The notes beneath the pieces were generated by a model. The model did no database searches. It was given only the letters and a program-made list of their open reading frames with translations, and was not told the DNA's origin. Shown piece by piece: positions 53,676 to 61,586 of a stretch of DNA of 64,000 nt. The stretch's first letter is position 1. The number at the start of each line of letters is the position of its first letter. Made by a program: the position numbers and the translations under genes. Source of the stretch: Hyphomicrobiales bacterium (GTDB lineage: Bacteria > Pseudomonadota > Alphaproteobacteria > Rhizobiales > Rhizobiaceae); contig UBKJ01000005.1 in the NCBI GenBank assembly GCA_900465915.1, positions 62,001 to 126,000 on the forward strand. The letters are read 5' to 3'.

Positions 53676-53687
53676 TAAATCGATTTA
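53676..53687. promoter_or_regulatory. LacI-operator-like palindrome TAAATCGATTTA in the glgP leader
   Basis: A perfect 12-bp palindrome with a central CG, the style of LacI/GalR-family operators, 18 bp upstream of the glgP ATG and just before its ribosome site. No LacI gene is visible in the window, so the regulator would be elsewhere. Confidence 0.35.
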
Positions 53688-53799
53688 CACACGACAGACA
53701 CGCCTATTGCATCGCGGATATTTTGGCTCATGGCAAGGGGAAATTGATGAGCGCGGCAAATTGTAAAAACCGTCCTTGCCGCTATCCACACGCGAAAGT

Positions 53800-54468
53800 T
53801 CAAGCCGTCGCGCCGGGGTTTCGGGGCAGGATTTCGCGCGGAAGCGCGATCTCCATGATCTTTTCGATCATTTCGACGCCCAGCTCCACCAGGCTGCGCA
53901 GATTGTCGCGGTTGAGACCCGCCTCGATCCACAGCCCGTCCAGCACGGCGTGGACGGCGACGGCCATGCGCTCCACCTCGGCCGGCGGGCGCGGGCGGCC
54001 GGCGGCGGCGAAGACGTCGGCGATCAGCGGCTCGGTCGCGCGCCGTAGCCGCACATAGCTTTCGTCGCGCACGGCGGCGATCGCCGGGTCGACGCGGCTC
54101 TGGCTGACGAAGGTCGCCCATAGCGACAGCATGCGGTATTCCGACGCCTGCCCCTCCAGGGTAGCGGCGACGAAACGCACCAGCCGCTCGCGCGGCTCGC
54201 CGTCGCGGGCGGCCAGCACCGCCATGCTGGAGGCGGTGATCAATTCCATCGTGCGGCGATAGGCGGCGACGATCAGGTTTGCCTTGCTGGCGAAATGATG
54301 CCGGATCAGGCCGTTGGTGACGCCCGCCCGCGCCGCCACGGCGCGCACGGTGGTGGCCTGGATGCCGCGCTCCGCGATGCAGTCGAGCGTCGCCTCGACG
54401 AGCGCGTCGGGGGCGCTGCGGCGTTCGGTTTCGGGCGCGGGGCGGGGCGGATGCGGCATGCGGTTCAC
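53800..54468 (-). CDS. TetR family regulator (BetI-like)
   Basis: 222 aa. N-terminal TetR HTH: VEATLDCIAERGIQATTVRA then VAARAGVTNGLIRHHFASKA. C-terminal ligand domain with SLWATFVSQSRVDPAIAAVR and AVAVHAVLDGLWIEAGLN, a BetI_C-like pattern. Divergent from the trimethylamine-dehydrogenase-family gene, with an 18-bp tandem repeat containing ATGC-N4-GCAT dyads between them, so autorepression and control of that enzyme are likely. BetI-like regulators often respond to amine or choline-related compounds. It ends 141 bp upstream of the glgP start on the same strand. Confidence 0.88.
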   Translation of the reverse strand: MNRMPHPPRPAPETERRSAPDALVEATLDCIAERGIQATTVRAVAARAGVTNGLIRHHFASKANLIVAAYRRTMELITASSMAVLAARDGEPRERLVRFVAATLEGQASEYRMLSLWATFVSQSRVDPAIAAVRDESYVRLRRATEPLIADVFAAAGRPRPPAEVERMAVAVHAVLDGLWIEAGLNRDNLRSLVELGVEMIEKIMEIALPREILPRNPGATA

Positions 54469-54527
54469 GGTCTCCTTGCGCTCCTTCTGCCATGGATGAC
54501 GGCCGCGGCAAAGCGCGGCTGCGGCAA

Positions 54528-54562
54528 ATTATGCGCTTGCATAGCATTATGCGCTTGTATAG
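54528..54562. promoter_or_regulatory. Tandem 18-bp repeat with ATGC-N4-GCAT dyads, candidate TetR operator
   Basis: ATTATGCGCTTGCATAG at 54528-54544 is repeated with one change (ATTATGCGCTTGTATAG) at 54546-54562, an 18-bp period. The first unit holds the dyad ATGC-GCTT-GCAT. The location between the divergent TetR and flavoprotein genes fits an operator. Confidence 0.55.
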
Positions 54563-54629
54563 TCGGCGCTTCCAAAGTTTCCGTTGCGGCCGGTCCCGGC
54601 CAGGTAGACAAGCAGACAAGGCGCGCGCC

Positions 54630-56684
54630 ATGCGAGATCCACGTTACGACATCCTGTTCGAGCCGGTGAAGATCGGTCCGGTGACCGCCCCCAACCGCTT
54701 CTACCAGGTACCTCATTGCTCAGGGATGGGCCATCGCTATCCCGAGGCCGACCGGCACATGCGCCGCATGAAGGCGGAGGGCGGCTGGGGGGTCGTCTCA
54801 ACGCAGGAGACGGAGATCCACCCCACCTCCGACATCACGCCCTCCAACCAGGGCCGCATCTGGGACGACCGCGACCTGCCGCGCCTGATCGAGCTGACGC
54901 AGGCCGTGCACGAGCAGGGCAGCCTGGCCGCGATTCAGCTCGTCCATAACGGCATCCACATCGCCAATCGGCTGACACGCCTGTCGCCGCTGGGGCCGTC
55001 CGACGTGATGGTCGACGTCGAGGACCCGGTGCAGGCGCGCGCCATGGACAAGGCCGACATCGCCGCCTTCCGCAAATGGCACCGCGACGCGGCGCTCAGG
55101 GCCAAGCGCGCCGGCTTCGACATCGTCTATGTCTATGCCGGCCACGACATGACGCTGCTGCAGCATTTCCTGCTCAAGCGCTACAACAAGCGCACGGACG
55201 AATATGGCGGCAGCTTCGAGAACCGCCTGCGGCTGTTCCGCGAGGTGCTGGCCGACACGCGCGACGCGGTCGGCGACCGCTGCGCCATCGCCATCCGCTT
55301 CGCGGTCGAGGAGTTTCTCGGCCCCGACGGCATCACCCATGACGGCGAGGGCCGCGACGTGGTGGCGGCGCTGGCCGACGAGCCGGACCTTTGGGACGTC
55401 AACCTGTCGGGCTGGTCCAACGACAGCCAGACGGCGCGCTTCTCGCAGGAAGGGTTCCAGGAGGAATTCGTCTCCTTCGTCAAGCCGCTGACCTCCAAGC
55501 CGGTGGTGGGCGTCGGCCGCTACACCTCGCCCGACGCCATGGTCCGGGCGATCCGCAAGGGGATTTTCGATCTCATCGGCGCGGCGCGGCCCTCCATCGC
55601 CGATCCGTTCCTGCCGGTGAAGATCCGCGACGGCCGCGTCGACGACATCCGCGAATGCATCGGCTGCAACATCTGCACGGCGAGCGACAACATCGTCGCG
55701 CCGCTGCGCTGCACGCAGAACCCGACCGTGGGCGAGGAATGGCGCAAGGGCTGGCACCCGGAGATCGTGCCGGCGCTGGTGAAGCCGCAGACAGCGCTGA
55801 TCGTCGGCGGCGGCCCGGCCGGGCTGGAGGCGGGCCGGGCGCTGGCGCAGCGCGGGGCCGACGTGATCTTGGCCGAGGCCGGGACGGAATGGGGCGGCCG
55901 CGTCGCCCGCGAATGCCGCCTGCCGGGGCTGGCCGCCTGGGGCCGAGTGCGCGACTGGCGCATGGGGCAGTTGCGGCAGGCGCCCAACGCCGAGCTTTAT
56001 CTCGACAGCCGGCTAAGCGCCGAGGACATCCTCTCCTACGGCGTGGCGCATGTGGCCATCGCCACCGGCGCGCGCTGGCGCACCGACGGCGTCGGCCGCG
56101 CCCATCGCGATCCGCTCGCCTCCCTGGCGGAAGGCGTCACGGTCGGCGTCGACGCGCTTTTGGACCAGGGCGCGGCCGCGCTGCCCGACGACGGGCCGGT
56201 GGTGGTGTTCGACGACGACCGCTATTACATGGCGAGCGTGCTGGCCGAGACGATCGCCGCCTCGGGCCGCAAGGTCGCCTTCGTGACGCCCGCGCCCATC
56301 GTCGCGCCCTGGACCGAGCACACGCTGGAGCAGGGCCGCATCCAGTCGAGCCTGATCGAACGCGGGGTGGAAATCGTGCCTCTGCATCGCTTGTCGAATC
56401 GCTCCGGGGATCGGATCGAGGTCGAATGCGTCTATTCCGGCAAGAAGCGCGTCCTCGACTGCGCCGCGCTGGTTCCGGTCACGGCGCGCATGCCTGTGGA
56501 CGGCCTCTGGCATGATCTCGTAGCCGTGCGCGAGCAATGGGCGGATCACGGTATTGAAAGCGTCGAACGCATTGGTGACTGCCTGTCGCCGGGCATTATC
56601 GCGGCGGCCAATTATTCCGGCCATCTCTACGCGCGCAATCTGCAGAACACCGTCGAAGGCGATAATTACGACATCTATCGCTGA
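54630..56684 (+). CDS. Trimethylamine/histamine-dehydrogenase family iron-sulfur flavoprotein
   Basis: 684 aa with OYE-type TIM barrel (1-335), Fe-S segment and C-terminal FAD/NAD-like domains. Numbering tracks trimethylamine dehydrogenase: Cys30 in FYQVPHCSGMG fits the covalent 6-S-cysteinyl-FMN. Cys343/346/349/361 (CIGCNIC...RC) fit the 4Fe-4S cluster, and GDCLSPGIIAAANYSGHLYA the C-terminus. Of the TMA aromatic bowl, Trp262 is kept but the Tyr60 place is Glu60 and the Trp355 place is Asp353, so trimethylamine is unlikely to be the substrate; an amine with a positive group, as in histamine dehydrogenase, or a methylated amino acid is possible. Start at ATG 54630. Confidence 0.9.
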   Translation: MRDPRYDILFEPVKIGPVTAPNRFYQVPHCSGMGHRYPEADRHMRRMKAEGGWGVVSTQETEIHPTSDITPSNQGRIWDDRDLPRLIELTQAVHEQGSLAAIQLVHNGIHIANRLTRLSPLGPSDVMVDVEDPVQARAMDKADIAAFRKWHRDAALRAKRAGFDIVYVYAGHDMTLLQHFLLKRYNKRTDEYGGSFENRLRLFREVLADTRDAVGDRCAIAIRFAVEEFLGPDGITHDGEGRDVVAALADEPDLWDVNLSGWSNDSQTARFSQEGFQEEFVSFVKPLTSKPVVGVGRYTSPDAMVRAIRKGIFDLIGAARPSIADPFLPVKIRDGRVDDIRECIGCNICTASDNIVAPLRCTQNPTVGEEWRKGWHPEIVPALVKPQTALIVGGGPAGLEAGRALAQRGADVILAEAGTEWGGRVARECRLPGLAAWGRVRDWRMGQLRQAPNAELYLDSRLSAEDILSYGVAHVAIATGARWRTDGVGRAHRDPLASLAEGVTVGVDALLDQGAAALPDDGPVVVFDDDRYYMASVLAETIAASGRKVAFVTPAPIVAPWTEHTLEQGRIQSSLIERGVEIVPLHRLSNRSGDRIEVECVYSGKKRVLDCAALVPVTARMPVDGLWHDLVAVREQWADHGIESVERIGDCLSPGIIAAANYSGHLYARNLQNTVEGDNYDIYR

Positions 56685-56691
56685 GCGTTCC

Positions 56692-56713
56692 CGGCCCCGC
56701 TTCGGCGGGGCCG
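56692..56713. terminator. Bidirectional terminator (UUCG tetraloop)
   Basis: CGGCCCCGC-TTCG-GCGGGGCCG, a 9-bp perfect stem with a TTCG loop followed by TTTCGTTT, between the convergent flavoprotein and MarR genes. Confidence 0.8.
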
Positions 56714-56720
56714 TTTCGTT

Positions 56721-57140
56721 TCAGTCCCCGGCGTCGACGCGGGCGAGCAAGTCGACGAGGAGCGGGCGCAGCCGGCGGATCTCCTCGCGATGCGTCACGC
56801 TCAATTCGGCCAATATGTCCTCCGCCTGCGGCGTCAGCCGCAACAGGGCCTGCCGACGGTCGTCAGAGCAGGACACGCGCTCCAGCAGCGCCAGCGCCTC
56901 CAGCCGCGCCACCAGCCCGCTGGCGCTGTGCGGCTTCAGCACCAGCCTTTCGGCGACATAGCCGATATTAGCCGCCCCCTCCGGCGCGGCGCGGATGGCC
57001 AGCAGCGCCTGGTGCTGCTGCGGCGTCAGGTGGAACGCCGCCGCCTTGCCCTCGCTGAAAGCCAGGAAGCGGCGCAGCGAATAGCGGAAATCCGCCAGCA
57101 CCGCATAATCCGCGTCGCTCAGTCCGCTCGTCCGGGCCAT
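56721..57140 (-). CDS. MarR family transcriptional regulator
   Basis: 139 aa winged-helix dimer. LTPQQHQALLAIRAAPEGAA, IGYVAERLVLKPHSASGLVA (recognition helix) and the wing RVSCSDDRRQALLRLTPQAE are typical. Start at ATG 57140; longer upstream frame overlaps the divergent CLC gene and was rejected. A 17-bp perfect palindrome in the 76 bp gap to the divergent CLC gene overlaps a -10-like TATAAT, so this regulator very likely represses both itself and the transporter. Ligand unknown. Confidence 0.93.
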   Translation of the reverse strand: MARTSGLSDADYAVLADFRYSLRRFLAFSEGKAAAFHLTPQQHQALLAIRAAPEGAANIGYVAERLVLKPHSASGLVARLEALALLERVSCSDDRRQALLRLTPQAEDILAELSVTHREEIRRLRPLLVDLLARVDAGD

Positions 57141-57161
57141 GGCCGTTTCCTCTCTTGATAA

Positions 57162-57178
57162 ATATCGTAATACGATAT
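57162..57178. promoter_or_regulatory. MarR operator palindrome and overlapping promoter
   Basis: ATATCGTA-A-TACGATAT, perfect 8-bp arms with a one-base centre. A plus-strand TATAAT at 57176-57181 overlaps it and a TTGATA lies 15 bp upstream, so binding would block the CLC promoter. Confidence 0.8.
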
Positions 57179-57216
57179 AATTCGCCTCCGTCTCTTCCCC
57201 CGGACACGGAGCCCAT

Positions 57217-58965
57217 ATGTCCTCGCCCGCAGCCATACCAGACCTTCCCCGCCTGCGCGACCACAGCGTCGACCGCCGCATGCTGATCCTGTCCGCCGCG
57301 GCGCTCGCGGTGGGAACCGGCGGCGCGCTGGGCGCGTGGCTGCTGCTGAAGCTGATCGCGCTTTCCGTCAACCTGTTCTGGTTCGGGCGGCTGTCCTTCG
57401 CGCCGTCCGAGATCGCCGACAACCATATGGGCCTGTGGGCGCTGTTCATCCCCATCCTCGGCAGCCTGATCGTCGGGCTGATGGCGCGCTTCGGCTCGGA
57501 GAAGATCCGCGGCCACGGCATTCCCGAGGCCATCGAGGCCATCCTCTACGGCGAAAGCCGGCTGTCGCCCAAGGTGGCTTTGTTGAAGCCGCTCTCCTCC
57601 GCCGTCTCCATCGGCAGCGGCGGGCCCTTCGGCGCGGAAGGCCCGATCATCATGACCGGCGGGGCCATCGGCTCGCTCTTCGCCCAGCGCTTCCATCTCA
57701 GCGCCGCCGAGCGCAAGACGCTGCTGGTCTCGGGCGCCACCGCCGGCATGACCGCCATCTTCGGCTCGCCCATGGCGGCGATCCTGCTGGCGCTGGAGAT
57801 ATTGCTGTTCGAGTGGAAGCCGCGCAGCTTCGTGCCGGTCGCGGTCGCGGTGCTGGTCTCCTGGGCCTGGCGTCCGCTGCTGGTCGGCTCCGGCCCGCTT
57901 TTCGCCTTTGCGGGCGTCGACGCCGGCGGCCCGCAGGCGCTCCTGCTGGCCGCGCTTCTGGGCGTGGCGGTGGGGCTCGAAAGCGCTTTCCTCTCCTCCT
58001 GTCTCTATCGCATCGAGGACTTGTTCCACCGGCTTCCCGTCCACTGGATGTGGTGGCCGGCGCTGGGCGCCGTGGTGGTCGGCCTCGGCGGCCTGGTCGA
58101 TCCGCACGTGCTGGGCGCGGGCTATCAGAGCATCCAGCATCTCCTCGACGGCTCGATGACGCTGAAGGCGATCCTGCTTCTCCTCGTGGTGAAGGGGGTG
58201 GTGTGGCTGGTGGCGCTCGGCTCGGGCACCTCGGGCGGCGTGCTGGCGCCGCTCCTGATGCTGGGCGGCGCGCTGGGCGCGCTGATCGGCCAGTTCCTGC
58301 CCGGCGGGCCCGGCTTCTGGGCCATGATCGGCATGGCCGGCATCATGAGCGGGGCGATGCGCGCGCCGCTGACCGGCGCCGTCTTCGCGGTCGAGCTGAC
58401 CGGCCATTTCGCCGCCCTGCCCGAGACGATCGCCGCGGCCGCCGCCGCTTACGCCGTCAGCGTCCTTCTCCTGCGCCGCTCGATCCTCACCGAAAAGATC
58501 GCCCGGCGCGGCAGGCACGTGCAGCAGGAATATTCGGTCGATCCTTTCAGCTTCCTCCAGGCCGAGCAGGTCATGACGCCGAACCCGGAATGCCTCCAAG
58601 GCGAAAAATCCATCGCCGACACCATCGCCTTCTTCACCCGGACGGCGCGGCATCGCAGCTATCCGGTCGTCGACGCGGAAGGGCGCCTGCTCGGCCTGGT
58701 GTCGCGCTCGGACATCCTGCAATGGCAGGTGTCGGGCGCGCCGGCGGCGGCGTCGCTGGCGGAAGCCGTGTCCGACGCCTCGCAGCCTTTCAGCCTTATT
58801 TCGACGCCCATCGGCGACATCGCCGACCTGATGGTGGCGAGCGGCCTGCCGCGCATTCCGATCCTCGATCCGAAAAGCGGCAAGGTGGTGGGCTTGGTGT
58901 CGCGGCACGACCTCCTGAAGATCCGCGCCGCCCATAGCCGCGCCGAGCACCGGCGCGAGCGGTGA
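57217..58965 (+). CDS. CLC family chloride channel/transporter with C-terminal CBS pair
   Basis: 582 aa. Membrane CLC domain (residues about 20-440) plus two CBS domains (PNPECLQGEKSIADTIAFFT and DLMVASGLPRIPILDPKSGK). Gating Glu141 is in GGPFGAEGPI (E. coli Glu148 position) and GSGTSGGVLAPLL is present. The E. coli Glu203 place is Ile195 (LALEILLFEW), and the usual GSGIP filter reads GHGIP (His100 for Ser107). Loss of the inner proton glutamate suggests a channel or altered coupling. Divergent from the MarR gene with its operator between. A hairpin at 58976-58999, inside the 3' end of the convergent AraC gene, may end transcription. Confidence 0.92.
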   Translation: MSSPAAIPDLPRLRDHSVDRRMLILSAAALAVGTGGALGAWLLLKLIALSVNLFWFGRLSFAPSEIADNHMGLWALFIPILGSLIVGLMARFGSEKIRGHGIPEAIEAILYGESRLSPKVALLKPLSSAVSIGSGGPFGAEGPIIMTGGAIGSLFAQRFHLSAAERKTLLVSGATAGMTAIFGSPMAAILLALEILLFEWKPRSFVPVAVAVLVSWAWRPLLVGSGPLFAFAGVDAGGPQALLLAALLGVAVGLESAFLSSCLYRIEDLFHRLPVHWMWWPALGAVVVGLGGLVDPHVLGAGYQSIQHLLDGSMTLKAILLLLVVKGVVWLVALGSGTSGGVLAPLLMLGGALGALIGQFLPGGPGFWAMIGMAGIMSGAMRAPLTGAVFAVELTGHFAALPETIAAAAAAYAVSVLLLRRSILTEKIARRGRHVQQEYSVDPFSFLQAEQVMTPNPECLQGEKSIADTIAFFTRTARHRSYPVVDAEGRLLGLVSRSDILQWQVSGAPAAASLAEAVSDASQPFSLISTPIGDIADLMVASGLPRIPILDPKSGKVVGLVSRHDLLKIRAAHSRAEHRRER

Positions 58966-58971
58966 TCCCCT

Positions 58972-59847
58972 TCACGCGGCCGGGTTTCCGCCCGGCCGCT
59001 TGAAATTCTCGCGATAGCGCGTCGGCGGCAGGCCCTTCAGCGCGCGGAACTGACGCGCGAAATGCGCCGCATCCGAAAAGCCGCATTCGGCGGCGATATG
59101 GCTCATCGGCTTGTCGGTCTGCAACAGCATCTGGCAGGCGCGGCCGACGCGCAATTGCGCTACATATTGGCTGATCGACATGCGGGTCGAGCGCTTGAAC
59201 ACGCGCTGCAACTGGCTGTCGGTCAGATGCGCGACGCGGCGCAGCGGATCGAGCCGCAGCGGCCGGTCGTAATGGGCGTGCAGCCAGCTCAGCACGCGCT
59301 GCATGCGGGCGCGGTCGCGCGGCAGGTCGCCGACCGACACTTCGCCGCTGGCGAGCGGCCGGCGCTCGGCGGCGGCCAGATCGAGCAGGATCGCCTGCAA
59401 TTCCAGCACCTGCCGCGCCGGCGCGAGCCCGCTCAGCGCCAGCATGCGCGGCCGCAGCCGCGCCACCGTGCCGGGATCGAAGGCGAGCCCGTGGCCGGCC
59501 TCGGCGAGAAGCCGGGCGACGGGGGCGAATTCCGGCACCAGCCCGGTCAGACCCTCGCTCCATTCGCGCGTGAACCAGCACACGATGGCGCGGTGCACGC
59601 CGTCCTCGGCCACCAGCGCCTCCGACTGCCAGGCGTGCGGCAGGTTGGGGCCGAGCAGCACCAGGTCGCCGTCGCCATAGCGCTCGACATGGTCGCCGAC
59701 GAAGCGCATGCCGCTGCTGTTGACCGTCAGCGTCAGCTCGAATTCGGGGTGGTAGTGCCAGTTGAAGGGAAAGCCCGGCAGCCGCCGGTCGAACAGCAGC
59801 CACGAGCGGTCGGGCGGGATGGCGACGGTCTCGTACCAGGGCTGCAT
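58972..59847 (-). CDS. AraC family transcriptional regulator (cupin sensor)
   Basis: 291 aa. N-terminal cupin (FNWHYHPEFELTLTVNSSGM, with GDLVLLGPNLPHAWQ) as the ligand pocket; C-terminal double HTH (MQRVLSWLHAHYDRPLRLDP and AHLTDSQLQRVFKRSTRMSI, then MSHIAAECGFSDAAHFARQF with ALKGLPPTRYRE). Start at ATG 59847; the long upstream frame is antisense to the GMC gene. Divergent from a GMC oxidoreductase and a shikimate-dehydrogenase-like gene, its probable targets. Similar cupin AraC proteins respond to sugars or aromatic acids; ligand unknown. Confidence 0.9.
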   Translation of the reverse strand: MQPWYETVAIPPDRSWLLFDRRLPGFPFNWHYHPEFELTLTVNSSGMRFVGDHVERYGDGDLVLLGPNLPHAWQSEALVAEDGVHRAIVCWFTREWSEGLTGLVPEFAPVARLLAEAGHGLAFDPGTVARLRPRMLALSGLAPARQVLELQAILLDLAAAERRPLASGEVSVGDLPRDRARMQRVLSWLHAHYDRPLRLDPLRRVAHLTDSQLQRVFKRSTRMSISQYVAQLRVGRACQMLLQTDKPMSHIAAECGFSDAAHFARQFRALKGLPPTRYRENFKRPGGNPAA

Positions 59848-60043
59848 TGCGCGATTGCTCCATCGGGCGGGATCAAGAATGCGGTGATCGTACAAATTCT
59901 TGCGGCCGCGAGGAATAGCGTAAAATCGGCGCATGCGTATCTTGCACGCCGATGGAGCGGAACCGCTCCGTCTCCTTGTTTTGACGCAAAGCCGCTTGGC
60001 GCCTTTGCCGCAAGTGCTCGGGCGAGCGGGAAGAAGGCGCGGA

Positions 60044-61570
60044 ATGGACAGGACGATCAGGCCGGACGTGGTCATCATCGGCTCGGGCGTGGGCGGCGGT
60101 ACGGTGGCGCGGCAGCTCGCCGGCACGGGCGCGCGAATCCTGATCATCGAGCGCGGCGATTTCATCCCCGACGAGCCGCAGAATTCCGACGCGGAAGCGG
60201 TTTTCGTTCAGGCGCGCTACCGCACGCGCGAGGAATATCAGGACGAGACCGGCCGCCGCTATCGCCCCGGCCAATATTATTATGTCGGCGGCCACACGAA
60301 ATTCTACGGCACGGCGATGTTCCGCTTCCGCGAAAGCGATTTTGCGGAAGTGAAGCACGAGGACGGCGTCTCGCCGGCCTGGCCGGTCTCCTACGCCGAG
60401 ATGGAGCCCTATTACGGCGAGGCCGAGCGGCTGTTCGGCGTGCGCGGCGAGGCGGGGCTCGACCCGGCCGAGCCGCCGCGCGCCGCGCCCTACGCCCACG
60501 CCGCCGTGCCGCACGAGCCAGTCATCGCCCGCATGGCCGAGAAGCTGCGCGGGCAGGGGCTGCGGCCCTTCCACATGCCCTCGGCCATCGATTTTGGCCC
60601 CGGCGGCCTGTGCCGGCGCTGCGGGACCTGCGACGCCTTCGTCTGCCGCCACGGCGCCAAGGGCGACGGCGAGACGCGGCTGATCCGGCCGCTGCTCGAC
60701 CATCCCGACGTGACGTTGTGGACCAGGTCGCGCGTCACGCGGCTCGTCCCCGGCGCGGACGGCCGCATCGCCGCCGCCGAGATCGAGCGCGACGGCGGGG
60801 CGCTGCGCGTCGAGGCCCCGCTCTTCGTGCTCAGCGCCGGCGCGATCAATTCGGCGCTGGTTCTGCTGCGCTCGGCCAGCGAGGCCTATCCGCAAGGCCT
60901 CGCCAACCGCTCCGGCGTGGTGGGGCGCTATCTGATGAACCACCACCTGACCGGCCTGATGGGCGTCATGCCCTTCGGCGTCAACGAGACGAAATTCCCC
61001 AAGACGCTGTCGATCAACGATTTCTACCATGGCCTGCCGGACGACAAGGCGGCGCGTGGAAACATCCAGATGCTCGGCAACATCCAGGGGCCGATGATTC
61101 GCGCCGCCTATCCGTGGATGCCGCGGCCGCTCGCGGACCTGTTTGCGCGCCACAGCGTCGACTGGCTGTGCATGTCGGAGGACCTGCCCAACGCCGAAAG
61201 CCGCGTGCGGCTGCTGCCCGGCGACCGGGTCGAGGTGGCCTACAGGCCCGGCGATTTCCCCGCCCACCAGCGCTTCGTGAAGCATGTGCGCAAGCGGCTC
61301 AAAAAGATCTTCCCGCTGGTGCTCGAGCATAATTTCGGCATCGAGGGACCGTCGCATCAATGCGGCACGGTGCGCATGGGCGACGATCCGGCGGCCTCGG
61401 CGCTGGATCGTATGTGCCGCGCGCACGACCACAGCAATCTCTATGTCGTGGACGCGGGTTTCTTCCCGTCCTCGGCCGCGCTCAACCCGGCCTTGACCGT
61501 CTGCGCCAACGCGCTGCGCGTCGGCGCGCATCTGCGCGAGGCCTGGCGGCGCGACACGCTCGCCGCTTAA
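60044..61570 (+). CDS. GMC family oxidoreductase
   Basis: 508 aa FAD-dependent alcohol or sugar oxidoreductase. N-terminal FAD motif PDVVIIGSGVGGGTVARQLA, a Cys-rich insertion GGLCRRCGTCDAFVCRHGAK (found in glucoside- and gluconate-type GMC dehydrogenases), and C-terminal catalytic pair regions GPSHQCGTVRMGDDP (His) and NPALTVCANALRVGAHL (Asn). No signal peptide, so cytoplasmic. The start at ATG 60044 was chosen because the preceding codons are not family-like. Followed after 16 bp by the dehydrogenase-like gene; both likely act on one hydroxylated compound. Substrate unknown. Confidence 0.9.
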   Translation: MDRTIRPDVVIIGSGVGGGTVARQLAGTGARILIIERGDFIPDEPQNSDAEAVFVQARYRTREEYQDETGRRYRPGQYYYVGGHTKFYGTAMFRFRESDFAEVKHEDGVSPAWPVSYAEMEPYYGEAERLFGVRGEAGLDPAEPPRAAPYAHAAVPHEPVIARMAEKLRGQGLRPFHMPSAIDFGPGGLCRRCGTCDAFVCRHGAKGDGETRLIRPLLDHPDVTLWTRSRVTRLVPGADGRIAAAEIERDGGALRVEAPLFVLSAGAINSALVLLRSASEAYPQGLANRSGVVGRYLMNHHLTGLMGVMPFGVNETKFPKTLSINDFYHGLPDDKAARGNIQMLGNIQGPMIRAAYPWMPRPLADLFARHSVDWLCMSEDLPNAESRVRLLPGDRVEVAYRPGDFPAHQRFVKHVRKRLKKIFPLVLEHNFGIEGPSHQCGTVRMGDDPAASALDRMCRAHDHSNLYVVDAGFFPSSAALNPALTVCANALRVGAHLREAWRRDTLAA

Positions 61571-61586
61571 CTTCAGGAGAGAGACC

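Noticed and set aside
51577..53766. 729-codon plus-strand frame opposite glgP
   Set aside because: Antisense shadow of glycogen phosphorylase, no domain of its own.
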